Of a stretch of 64,000 nt of DNA, positions 31,055 to 38,480 are shown in pieces; the first letter of the stretch is position 1, and each line of letters starts with the position of its first letter. The DNA lies in contig CAWINZ010000005.1 of NCBI GenBank assembly GCA_963837695.1, forward strand, positions 1,116,001-1,180,000, read 5' to 3'. The translations under genes and the position numbers were made by a program. This stretch comes from VRUE01 sp963837695. Its GTDB lineage: Bacteria; Actinomycetota; Thermoleophilia; Solirubrobacterales; 70-9. Under the pieces are notes generated by a model. It did not search any database. It was not told where the DNA came from and was given only the letters and a program-made list of their open reading frames with translations.

Positions 31055-31975
31055 ATGGAGGCCAAAGAGGCAACCGGAACCCAGTCGCGGACCGATCGCG
31101 CCGACTTCCAGGCGACCGCCGACCCGGCGCTCAACGAGGCCGCCGACCGCACGGCCGACATCAAGCTGCTCGACTATGAGGAGCTGTACGGGCTCTGGGA
31201 GCGCCAGCAGTGGCAGACCCAGGAGCTCGACTTCAGCCAGGACAGGGAAGACTGGGCCGCCTTCCCGGAGGAAGAACGCTTCCAGCGCATGTACGGGCTG
31301 TCGTCCTTCTTCATCGGCGAGCAGAAGGTCGCCGAGGAGCTCGGGCCGATCATGCGCGCCGCGCCGACCGAGGACCAGAAAATCTTCCTCTGCACGCAGA
31401 TCGCCGACGAGGCCCGCCACGTGCGCTTCTTCGAGCGCTTCTACCGCGAGGTCGGCGTGCTCGAGGCGGACGGGCTGACGGAGATGCTGGCCGAGACCTC
31501 CGAGCACCTCAACGAGAACTTCGGCGTGCTCTTCGACGAGATGCTGAAAAAGCGCACCGACCGGCTCTCGGCCGAGCCCGAGGACACCGAGGCGCTGGTC
31601 GAGGCGATCACCCTCTACCACATGGTGATCGAGGGAATGCTGGCGCTCACCGGCCAGCACTTCATCATGGACTTCAACGAACGCGAGGGGACGCTGCCGG
31701 GCTTCGTCGAGGGTTTCCAGAACGTCGCCCGCGACGAGCACCGCCACGTTGCCTTCGGCTCGGTCTTCCTGCGCGAGAAGGCCCACGAGGACGATCGCTA
31801 CAAGCAGGCGATCCAGCGCACGCTCGAGGAGTCGTTGCCGGCCGCCCAGGGCGTTCTATCGCCGCCGTGGGCCCCGGACGATGAGGACTACGAACTGTTC
31901 GGCTTCTCGATCGCCGATACCCAGGCGTTCGCGGCGAAATGCCTGATGCGCCGGCTGAAAGTGATCGGCCTGTAG
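31055..31975 (+). CDS. R2-like ligand-binding oxidase (R2lox) / ribonucleotide reductase small-subunit homologue
   Basis: A 306-residue ferritin-fold diiron or Mn/Fe protein. The carboxylate/histidine ligands of the R2/R2lox fold are visible: Glu in FFIGEQKVAEE, ExxH in QIADEARHVRFFERFY, Glu in YHMVIEGMLAL, and the second ExxH in VARDEHRHVAFGSVF. No catalytic large subunit gene is nearby and no canonical RNR C-terminal interaction tail is evident, so R2lox (an oxidase with a bound long-chain ligand) is more likely than NrdF. Annotation pipelines often call this 'RNR beta subunit'. It ends 7 bases before the convergent sigma factor gene. Confidence 0.82.
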   Translation: MEAKEATGTQSRTDRADFQATADPALNEAADRTADIKLLDYEELYGLWERQQWQTQELDFSQDREDWAAFPEEERFQRMYGLSSFFIGEQKVAEELGPIMRAAPTEDQKIFLCTQIADEARHVRFFERFYREVGVLEADGLTEMLAETSEHLNENFGVLFDEMLKKRTDRLSAEPEDTEALVEAITLYHMVIEGMLALTGQHFIMDFNEREGTLPGFVEGFQNVARDEHRHVAFGSVFLREKAHEDDRYKQAIQRTLEESLPAAQGVLSPPWAPDDEDYELFGFSIADTQAFAAKCLMRRLKVIGL

Positions 31976-31982
31976 GGGTTGC

Positions 31983-33569
31983 TCAGCCGGCCTCGGCGCT
32001 GCTGCCAGACGGCGGGGGCGGTTCGGCCAGCGGTTCGCTCGGGGGCGGTTCGCTGGCCGGGGGGGTTTCCGCGGGCGGACTTTCGGCGGCCGGTGGGCTT
32101 TCGGCTGGCGGCGGGGCCGGCGTGCCTTCGGCCGGTGGGGCGGCCGGCGGGGTTGAGCCGCCACCCACGGTGACGACGACGGTGTCCCCTCCGCTCGGTG
32201 CTCCGGCGGTGCTGGTCGGCGATTTTGCGCCGGTCACGTTCGGCACGGCGGTTTTCGCCTGGACGATCGGTTCGTCGCTGACTTCGGTCGTGTTCGACTG
32301 ATCGGCTGCGCTTGGGCTTGGTGGGGTTTCGGCGGGGCTCGGCGCGGGATCGGCGGGAGCGGGGGCGGGTTCCGGCGCCGGGGCCACGGTCGCTTCGACC
32401 GGCTGCGGCTTGGGCTGGGGCGCCGCTACCTGGCGCTGGGCCAGCGAGAGCGGGTTGCGGTGCACCGAAGAGATCTTGGCGGGTGGGCTGCTTTTCGGTA
32501 GCGGAGTCGTGTTGACGTTCTGGTTGACCTCGACTGCGCCGGCGGTGAGGACCGCGGCGGTGACGACGCCGGCGACGGCCTTGGTGCCGATCGCGCCCCC
32601 AACCGCGCCGAGTCCGCCTGCCGCGCCGCTGCCGCTGAGCGCCGCGCCGACACTGCTGACGGCACCCGCGCCGGCCCCGGTCGCGGCGGCGGTTGCTCCC
32701 GCCCCGGCACCCGCTCCGCCGCCCGCCGCCCCGACGGACGCTCCGCCGGAGGCGCCGCTGAGGCCGAGCTTGGAGAGGATGAGGCTCTTGAACGCGACCA
32801 GCGCTCCCACCGGGAACAACGCCGCCATCACCTTCTCGTTGGAGCGGACCTGGGAGCGGAAGTCGGAGCACTCGTCGCAGTCGCGAACGTGGCGGCGAAC
32901 CGGGCCCGTGACCTTGCGTAGACCCTCGGCGGCCTCGGCCAGCTCCAGACGCACCTCACCGCAGGTCAGCTGGCGGGCTTGGCTCGCCTCGGCGAGGGAG
33001 ATCCGCGCCCGCACCAGCAAAGACTTGACCGAGGGCACGCTGGTCTCCATCGCAGCGGCGATTTCCTCGTAGGACATCGCATCCATCTCACGCAGCAAGA
33101 GGGCCGACCGCTGCGTCTCGGGCAGCTTGCCGACGTCGTTGAGCAGCTGGCGGAACTCCTCGCGGTTGCTGACCTTCTCGGCGGTCGTGGCGGCCTCGAC
33201 GACGGGCACCATGTCCATCGATTCCTGCGCGTCCGCGGTCGGCTTGCGCAGGTGGTTGAGACTGCGGTTGCGGGCGATCCGGTAGAGCCAAGGGCGCAGG
33301 TTGATCTCGCGCTCGTCGGCGAGCATCGCCCGGTAAGCGTTGACGAAGACCTCCTGAAGCACGTCCTCGGCGTCCTCGGTGGAGCCGAGCATCTGCCGGC
33401 AGAAGCCCAGCAGGCGGCCCTGGTAGCGATCGACGATGGTCTCGAAGGCCCCGGCGTTGCCGCTGCGGGCCATCGCGATCAGCTTCGCGTCCCCCTGCAG
33501 CTTCAGCAGAGGGGAGCGGCGGGCGAGGAGTCCGCGCTGACTGGCGTGGGTTAGAGCCGATGCCTCCAA
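31983..33569 (-). CDS. ECF-type RNA polymerase sigma factor fused to a zinc-finger, membrane segment and long Pro-rich C-terminal tail
   Basis: A 528-residue fusion. Residues about 27-100 are sigma region 2 (AFETIVDRYQGRLLGFCRQM, DAEDVLQEVFVNAYR, WLYRIARNRSLNHLR). About 140-195 is region 4 (LPETQRSALLLREMDAMSYEEIA). A HxxxCxxC zinc-finger-like motif (HVRDCDEC, His227/Cys231/Cys234), typical of anti-sigma ZAS domains, follows. After a Gly/Ala stretch comes a likely membrane helix (about 331-348). The rest (about 360-528) is Pro/Ala/Glu/Ser-rich, probably extracytoplasmic. Ordinary ECFs are about 200 residues. The layout implies a membrane-tethered sigma factor with a built-in regulator. Confidence 0.85.
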   Translation of the reverse strand: MEASALTHASQRGLLARRSPLLKLQGDAKLIAMARSGNAGAFETIVDRYQGRLLGFCRQMLGSTEDAEDVLQEVFVNAYRAMLADEREINLRPWLYRIARNRSLNHLRKPTADAQESMDMVPVVEAATTAEKVSNREEFRQLLNDVGKLPETQRSALLLREMDAMSYEEIAAAMETSVPSVKSLLVRARISLAEASQARQLTCGEVRLELAEAAEGLRKVTGPVRRHVRDCDECSDFRSQVRSNEKVMAALFPVGALVAFKSLILSKLGLSGASGGASVGAAGGGAGAGAGATAAATGAGAGAVSSVGAALSGSGAAGGLGAVGGAIGTKAVAGVVTAAVLTAGAVEVNQNVNTTPLPKSSPPAKISSVHRNPLSLAQRQVAAPQPKPQPVEATVAPAPEPAPAPADPAPSPAETPPSPSAADQSNTTEVSDEPIVQAKTAVPNVTGAKSPTSTAGAPSGGDTVVVTVGGGSTPPAAPPAEGTPAPPPAESPPAAESPPAETPPASEPPPSEPLAEPPPPSGSSAEAG

Positions 33570-33693
33570 GTTTCACTCTCCAGGGAAGGCGTTGCGGATG
33601 GGACTGTCTTCGTCAATAGGGACACCGTAGCAGCGAGATAGTTGCGGTCCGTACAAATCTTTATCGGCGTTTTAGACACCGCCGACGGAGAAA

Positions 33694-33779
33694 TGCCCGG
33701 GGCGGGACTCGAACCCGCAAGCCCCGTTAGGGGCAGCGCATTTTAAGTGCGCCGCTTTTGCCAGTTTCGCCACCCGGGC
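33694..33779 (-). tRNA. tRNA-Leu (anticodon UAA)
   Basis: On the minus strand GCCCGGG ... CCCGGGC-A forms the acceptor stem. The anticodon stem/loop GCGCA CTTAAAA TGCGC gives anticodon TAA. A long variable arm (GCCCCTAACGGGGC) follows, as required for a class II leucine tRNA. The T arm is GCGGGTTCGAGTCCCGC. No CCA is encoded. Length is 86 bases. Confidence 0.93.
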
Positions 33780-33814
33780 GTCAGCGATGGTACCCCCGTC
33801 GATAGGCTCGGTGA

Positions 33815-35428
33815 ATGGCGGTGCACGGGGGGAGATTGGTTGCAAAGGCCCTGAAATCAAGGGGCGTCAGCCATCTGTTCACGCTCTCCGGCGGGCACCT
33901 GTTCTCTATATACGACGGCTGCAAAGCCGAGGGCATCGAGATCGTCGACGTACGGCATGAGCAGTCGGCCGTGTTTGCCGCTGAGGGATTTGCCAAGGCG
34001 ACGCGGCGGGTCGGGGTCGCGGCGTTGACCGCCGGCCCGGGGGTGACCAACGGGATCAGCGCGATTGCCGGCGCCCAGGCCAACTGCTCCCCCGTCTGCG
34101 TGCTGGGCGGGCGGGCGCCGGAGATGCGCTGGGGCTCGGGCTCGCTGCAGGAGATCGACCACCTGCCCTTCGTCTCGCCGCTGGTCAAGTCGGCGGAGAC
34201 GGTGAAGGAGACCGGCGCGATCGGGGCGCGGACCGCCGCGGCGCTCGATCTGGCGCTCGCCCCGCCGTTCGGGCCGACCTTCGTCGACTACCCGCTCGAC
34301 GTCGTCTTCAGCGAGGCTGACGAGGAGATCGTCGATCCGGGGCGCGGCGGTACCCAGCCGGCTCCCGGGGTCGAGGAGGCGGCCGCGCTGCTGGCGACCG
34401 CCGAGCGACCGGCGATCATGGCGGGCAGCGGCCTCTACTGGGGCCGTGGCGAGGTCGAGCTGCGTGCTCTCGCCGAGGCGCTCGGCATTCCGGTCTTCCT
34501 CAACGGGCTCGGCCGCGGTTGCCTCGCCGCCGACCACGAGCTGGCCTTCAGCCGGGCGCGGGGCGCTGGGCTGAAGGGCGCCGACGTTGCCCTGGTCGTC
34601 GGCGTGCCGATCGACTTCAGGCTCGGCTTCGGCGGCAGCTTCGGCGAGGAGACGAAGCTGATCCGGCTCGACGCCGCCCCCGACGCACTCACCGCCAACC
34701 GGATGCCCGAGGTCGACCTGGTCGGCGACGTCGCCGCGACGCTGGCGGGGATTCGCGACTCGGTCCCGGCCGGGCGGGGGCGCACCGATGGCTGGCTCGA
34801 GCAGCTGCGCGGGGTGGAGGCCGAGAAGCGGGCGGCCGAGCAAGCGGAGCTCAATGACGACCGCTCGCCCCTGCACCCGGTCCGCGTTTACAAGGAGCTC
34901 GGGGGGGTTCTCGACCGCGATGCGATCGTGATCGGCGACGGCGGCGACTTCGTCTCCTATGCGGGGCGCTTCATCGAGACCTTCGAGCCGGGCTGCTGGA
35001 TGGACCCGGGCCCGTTCGGTTGCCTCGGCGCCGGCCCCGGCCAGGCGATCGGCGCCAAGCTCGCTCACCCCGAGCGACAGGTCTGTCTGCTGCTCGGCGA
35101 CGGGGCCTTCGGCTTCGCGGGCATGGAGTTCGACACTTTGGCGCGTCACGGCCTCCCGGTGGTCGGCGTGATGGGCAACAACGGCATCTGGGCGCTCGAG
35201 CATCACCCGATGAAATTCCTCTACGGCTACTCGGTAGCAGCCGAGCTGAGACCGGAAACGCCGTACGAGAAGGTGGTCGAAGCGCTGGGTTGTGACGGGG
35301 TTGTCGTCAGCGAGCCCAGTCAGCTGCGACCGGCGCTGGAGCGCGCCTTCGAGTCGGGCCGGCCGACCCTGGTCAACGTCATCACCGACCCCGAGGTCGT
35401 CTACCCGCGCAAGTCGAATCTGGCTTGA
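33815..35428 (+). CDS. thiamine-pyrophosphate-dependent enzyme, acetolactate synthase-like
   Basis: A 537-residue three-domain ThDP enzyme of the ALS/oxalyl-CoA decarboxylase/benzoylformate decarboxylase group. The N-terminal PYR domain has VSHLFTLSGGHLFSIYDG, the catalytic Glu in VRHEQSAVFAAEGFAKATR and AALTAGPGVTNGISAIAGA. The central domain has AERPAIMAGSGLYWG. The C-terminal PP domain has the ThDP motif LLLGDGAFGFAGMEFDTLA ... GNNGIWALEHHP. No regulatory subunit gene (ilvN/ilvH) follows and there is no amino-acid biosynthesis context, so it is probably not the main anabolic ALS. The exact substrate is open. Confidence 0.85.
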   Translation: MAVHGGRLVAKALKSRGVSHLFTLSGGHLFSIYDGCKAEGIEIVDVRHEQSAVFAAEGFAKATRRVGVAALTAGPGVTNGISAIAGAQANCSPVCVLGGRAPEMRWGSGSLQEIDHLPFVSPLVKSAETVKETGAIGARTAAALDLALAPPFGPTFVDYPLDVVFSEADEEIVDPGRGGTQPAPGVEEAAALLATAERPAIMAGSGLYWGRGEVELRALAEALGIPVFLNGLGRGCLAADHELAFSRARGAGLKGADVALVVGVPIDFRLGFGGSFGEETKLIRLDAAPDALTANRMPEVDLVGDVAATLAGIRDSVPAGRGRTDGWLEQLRGVEAEKRAAEQAELNDDRSPLHPVRVYKELGGVLDRDAIVIGDGGDFVSYAGRFIETFEPGCWMDPGPFGCLGAGPGQAIGAKLAHPERQVCLLLGDGAFGFAGMEFDTLARHGLPVVGVMGNNGIWALEHHPMKFLYGYSVAAELRPETPYEKVVEALGCDGVVVSEPSQLRPALERAFESGRPTLVNVITDPEVVYPRKSNLA

Positions 35429-35846
35429 GAAAGCCAAAAACTGGCTGGCTGGCCAGATCGGCCAACCGCCCCCCAAACGAGAATCGACCGCCATTGCTGG
35501 CGGCCGATTCAAGTTGGTCCCTCAGGACGGGCAGGGGTACGTCTTCAGGGACCAGTTCTTATTCGATGGGCCCAGACGGCGGGAGGCGCCATGATGCGGC
35601 AATCGCCTGAACCCTATGACCGGATCAGTGGCGGAGACTCTCGTCCTCACCTCTTCCCCGATGTGACGAGTATGCGCTCGCCTATCCGAAATGTCTAGGT
35701 GCCTGGTTTGCCCCTACTGATAACTCGGTAGGCAAACTCTACCAAGTTTTGGGGGTTAGACCGTTACGTTTACCCAACTGGACGGGTCCCGAAACTCGTC
35801 TGTACACCGGGTCCCACGGCGTTTACCCGCGGGCGTTCAACGGTGG
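35429..35846. other. 418-base intergenic stretch with several hairpins, no convincing gene
   Basis: No reading frame here has host-like codon use. Three stem-loops are visible: 35481-35510 (GAATCG-CCGCC / GGCGG-CGATTC), 35515-35554 (TGGTCCCT / AGGGACCA) and 35706-35737 (GTTTGCC...GGCAAAC with an inner TAC/GTA). The hexamer-like repeat CGTTTACCC occurs twice (about 35765 and 35819). It separates the convergent ThDP-enzyme and Ppx/GppA genes. It could hold terminators for both, a small RNA, or remnants of a palindromic element; I cannot decide which. Confidence 0.4.
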
Positions 35847-36782
35847 CTACCCGTGCTGGGAGGCGGTCTCGAGCGCCATCCCGTAGAGGATGTCGTGCTC
35901 GGAGGCCTGGATCTGGTCGAGGCCGAAGGCGCGCATCGCCTCGATCAGGATTACGCAGCCGGCGATGATCGTCGGGGCCCGGTCGGGGTGGAGGCCGGGG
36001 ATCGCGGCCCGCTCCGCCAGGGGGGCCGAGGCGAACCGCGAGAGCAGGCGCTGGATCGTGGCTAGCGAGAGGACGTGCCCGTGGACACGGGCCGGGTCAT
36101 AGGGCTCGAGCCCGAGCTCGACCGCGGAGAGCGAGGTGGGGGTGCCGGCGACGGCGACGCCGGCGGCGACGCGAGCGTTGTCCTCCGCGCCGGCCAGGGC
36201 CTCGGCGATCAGGCCGCGAGCGTCGCCGGCGAGTGCCTCGAGCTCGACCGCCGTGGGGGGGTCGCCGGAGATGTGGCGCTCGGTGTGGCGGACGACGCCG
36301 GCCTGAAGCGAGGCGTGGAAGGCGATCTCGGTCCCGGTGCCGACGATCATCTCGGTCGAGCCGCCGCCGATGTCGATCACCAGTGTCGGGACCGAGGGAG
36401 GCCGTTCGGCGGTGGCGCCGCGGTAGGTGAGGCGGGCCTCCTCCTCGCCGTCGAGGACGCGGGGCGAGAGGGCGAAGCGCTCGCGCAACTCGGCGACGAA
36501 GGCGTCGCCGTTGGAGGCGTCGCGCACGGCGCTGGTCGCGATCGCGGCGACCCGCTCCGCGCCCGACTCGCGGCAGATCTCGACGTAGTCGGCGATCGCC
36601 GCACAGGCAGCCTCGATCGCCTCGTCGGCCAGCTGGCCGGAGAGGTCGACGCCGCGCCCCAGGCGCGTAACCCGGCTTTGGCGTTCGAGCACGCTGACGC
36701 CCCCGTCGACATCTGCGATCAGGAGCCGGGTCGAGTTGCTGCCGACGTCGATGACGGCGACTCGTTGAGCGTTCTCGTTCAT
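35847..36782 (-). CDS. Ppx/GppA family exopolyphosphatase / pppGpp phosphohydrolase
   Basis: A 311-residue ASKHA-fold phosphatase that removes terminal phosphate from polyphosphate or converts pppGpp to ppGpp. Visible motifs are phosphate-1 VAVIDVGSNSTRLLIADV, AATSAVRDASNGDAF (catalytic-Glu region with VLDGEEEARLTY) and phosphate-2 TLVIDIGGGSTEMIVG. It is the short form without the C-terminal HD-like domain, as in actinobacterial Ppx1/Ppx2. It is divergent from the PPK2 gene with only 38 bases between starts, placing polyphosphate breakdown and polyP-dependent kinase under one intergenic region. Confidence 0.92.
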   Translation of the reverse strand: MNENAQRVAVIDVGSNSTRLLIADVDGGVSVLERQSRVTRLGRGVDLSGQLADEAIEAACAAIADYVEICRESGAERVAAIATSAVRDASNGDAFVAELRERFALSPRVLDGEEEARLTYRGATAERPPSVPTLVIDIGGGSTEMIVGTGTEIAFHASLQAGVVRHTERHISGDPPTAVELEALAGDARGLIAEALAGAEDNARVAAGVAVAGTPTSLSAVELGLEPYDPARVHGHVLSLATIQRLLSRFASAPLAERAAIPGLHPDRAPTIIAGCVILIEAMRAFGLDQIQASEHDILYGMALETASQHG

Positions 36783-36820
36783 TGGGCTGCGGCACTCTAG
36801 TTAAGAGCTAAGGTCGCAAG

Positions 36821-37612
36821 GTGCGTACCGAGGTGCTCAGCAGGTCGGGCTACGAAAAGGAGCTGCGGCGCCTGCAGGTCGAGCTCGTCCGCCTGCAGGA
36901 ATGGATCGTGCAGGAGGGGCTCAGGGTGGCGGTCCTCTTCGAGGGGCGCGACACGGCCGGAAAGGGCGGCGTGATCCGCCGCATCGCCGAACGGACGAAC
37001 CCGCGCGTGGTGCGCGTCGTTGCGCTCGGCAAGCCCAGCGACCGCGAGCGCGGCCAGTGGTACTTCCAGCGCTACGTGGCGCATCTGCCGGCTGCGGGGG
37101 AGATGGCCCTCTTCGACCGCAGTTGGTACAACCGCGCCGGGGTCGAGCGGGTGATGGGCTTCTGCAGTGCCGCCGAGTACGAGGAGTTCATGCGCACCTG
37201 CCCGCAGTTCGAGCGCATCGTCCAGGGCTCCGGCATGATGCTGCTGAAGTACTGGCTCTCGGTGAGCGACGAGGAGCAGGAGCGGCGTTTCAAGGCCAGG
37301 CAAAAGGACCCGGCGAAGCGCTGGAAGCTCAGCCCCGTCGATGTCGAGGCGCGCGCCCGCTGGGTCGACTACGCCGAGGCCAAGGACGAGATGTTCGCCC
37401 ACACGGACACCGAGGACGCGCCCTGGTTCGTGGTCGAGGCCGACGACAAGCGCACCGCCCGCCTCAACCTGATCTCCCATCTGCTCGAACAGATTCCCTA
37501 CGCGCGCGTCGACCACGACCGGATCCAGTTCCCCCCTCGCCAGGAGCGCGCCTACGTCCGCCCCCCGGCAGACACCCAGACCTTCGTGCCGGAGCGCTAC
37601 CGGGTCGAGTGA
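36821..37612 (+). CDS. ppk2: polyphosphate kinase 2 (PPK2) family protein
   Basis: A 263-residue PPK2 that uses polyphosphate to phosphorylate nucleoside mono- or diphosphates (or the reverse). The P-loop FEGRDTAGKGGVIRR near residue 42, the lid GQWYFQRYVAHLPAAGEM and the Walker-B motif FDRSWYNRAGVERVMGF are intact. KYWLSVSDEEQERRF and RWKLSPVDVEARARWVDY follow, as in class I PPK2. It starts at GTG 36821. It lies opposite Ppx/GppA and just before the initiator tRNA that hosts the island zone. Whether it prefers GDP/ADP or AMP cannot be read from these motifs. Confidence 0.93.
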   Translation: MRTEVLSRSGYEKELRRLQVELVRLQEWIVQEGLRVAVLFEGRDTAGKGGVIRRIAERTNPRVVRVVALGKPSDRERGQWYFQRYVAHLPAAGEMALFDRSWYNRAGVERVMGFCSAAEYEEFMRTCPQFERIVQGSGMMLLKYWLSVSDEEQERRFKARQKDPAKRWKLSPVDVEARARWVDYAEAKDEMFAHTDTEDAPWFVVEADDKRTARLNLISHLLEQIPYARVDHDRIQFPPRQERAYVRPPADTQTFVPERYRVE

Positions 37613-37684
37613 GCGCAACCCCGCATGCGCCCAACGGAGGCAGCCCGACCGCCCGCCGCACCATTGCTAGCATTGACAAACCGC

Positions 37685-37759
<75 letters not shown>

Positions 37760-37769
37760 TTCACGGAAG

Positions 37770-37794
37770 CCCTGCAAATCGCAGGGTTTTTGTT
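37770..37794 (+). terminator. rho-independent terminator of tRNA-fMet
   Basis: CCCTGC AAATC GCAGGG followed by TTTTTGTTT. It is a short perfect stem and a T-run 12 bases after the tRNA, a canonical intrinsic terminator and one of the few in this GC-rich window. Confidence 0.85.
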
Positions 37795-37831
37795 TGGGTT
37801 GTCTGGCAGACAACAGGGTGCAAAATCGGCC

Positions 37832-37864
37832 CTGGGGCAAGCTCTGGGGCAAGGTGAGGTCTGA
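37832..37864 (+). pseudogene. probable integrase C-terminal tail remnant (first copy)
   Basis: The frame reads LGQALGQGEV and then stop. The same 'GQ..GQG/H' pattern ends two longer remnants beside the att copies at 44.6 and 47.6 kb. No integrase body remains. Alone it would be meaningless; the call depends on the shared pattern and position. Confidence 0.35.
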
Positions 37865-37955
37865 GAGAGGTCGATTCCAGGCCCTGCACGGGGGCTCCGG
37901 TTCACCTACGTTCGGCCATGTAAGTGAGAAGTAGGTGCCCCTCGGCGCGTAGGCC

Positions 37956-38402
37956 CTATTGAGTCTTCCCCCTCACGGTCGATTCGATTCGATCCGCCGC
38001 AGCGTTCGGATCTTCATGCTCCCAAACACGCAGAACGATCCAGCCTGCCCGGCGGAGGACCTCGTCGTTGCGACGGTCACGGGCGACGTTCCGTTCCAAC
38101 TTGTCTCGCCACCATGCAGCATTGGAACGCGGGATTACGCCGTGTTTGGGGCAGAGGTGCCAGAAGCACCCGTCCACGAAGACCGCGATCCGCTGTGGTC
38201 GGAAGACAACATCCGCTCGACAGCGTAGGGCCGGCAGCGGAACCACGTGCTTGCGAAACCTGAGTCCACGCCCATGAAGAGCCGAGCGCAAATCCCGCTC
38301 CGGCGAGGTGTCGGCACGAGACTGGGCCATCATTCTGGTTCGCGCCGCCGCGGAGGAGGCCGGTGGGGCCGGGGCGAGAGCGGATTTCGTATTGCTGCCC
38401 AT
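37956..38402 (-). CDS. vsr: Vsr-type very short patch repair endonuclease
   Basis: From ATG 38402 the product is 148 residues. It matches the Vsr family: DTSPERDLRSALHGRGLRFR, the catalytic Asp in CRADVVFRPQRIAVFVDGC then FWHLCPKHG, NVARDRRNDEVLRRAGW and VLRVWEHED. Vsr nicks at T:G mismatches produced by deamination of 5-methylcytosine, and normally travels with a C5 methyltransferase. Here that methyltransferase starts 78 bases away on the opposite strand. The longer frame reaching 38951 runs through the methyltransferase gene and is not credible. Confidence 0.92.
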   Translation of the reverse strand: MGSNTKSALAPAPPASSAAARTRMMAQSRADTSPERDLRSALHGRGLRFRKHVVPLPALRCRADVVFRPQRIAVFVDGCFWHLCPKHGVIPRSNAAWWRDKLERNVARDRRNDEVLRRAGWIVLRVWEHEDPNAAADRIESTVRGKTQ

Positions 38403-38467
38403 GTTCCCGATGGTTGAGCGTCTCAGCTTCCTGCCGAATGCGCAACTTCTCCCGCGGACGATCAGAA

Positions 38468-38480
38468 TACGATTGGCCCG
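38468..38480 (+). promoter_or_regulatory. candidate -10 box of the methyltransferase, leaderless GTG
   Basis: TACGAT lies 6 bases before the proposed GTG start at 38480, the spacing expected for a transcript that begins at the start codon. No ribosome site precedes either this GTG or the alternative ATG at 38438. The -35 is unclear. Confidence 0.3.

Noticed and set aside
30362..31975. 537-codon frame with the R2lox-like protein at its C-terminus
   Set aside because: The first 230 codons are a shadow frame of the UPF0173 gene. The R2lox start is ATG 31055.
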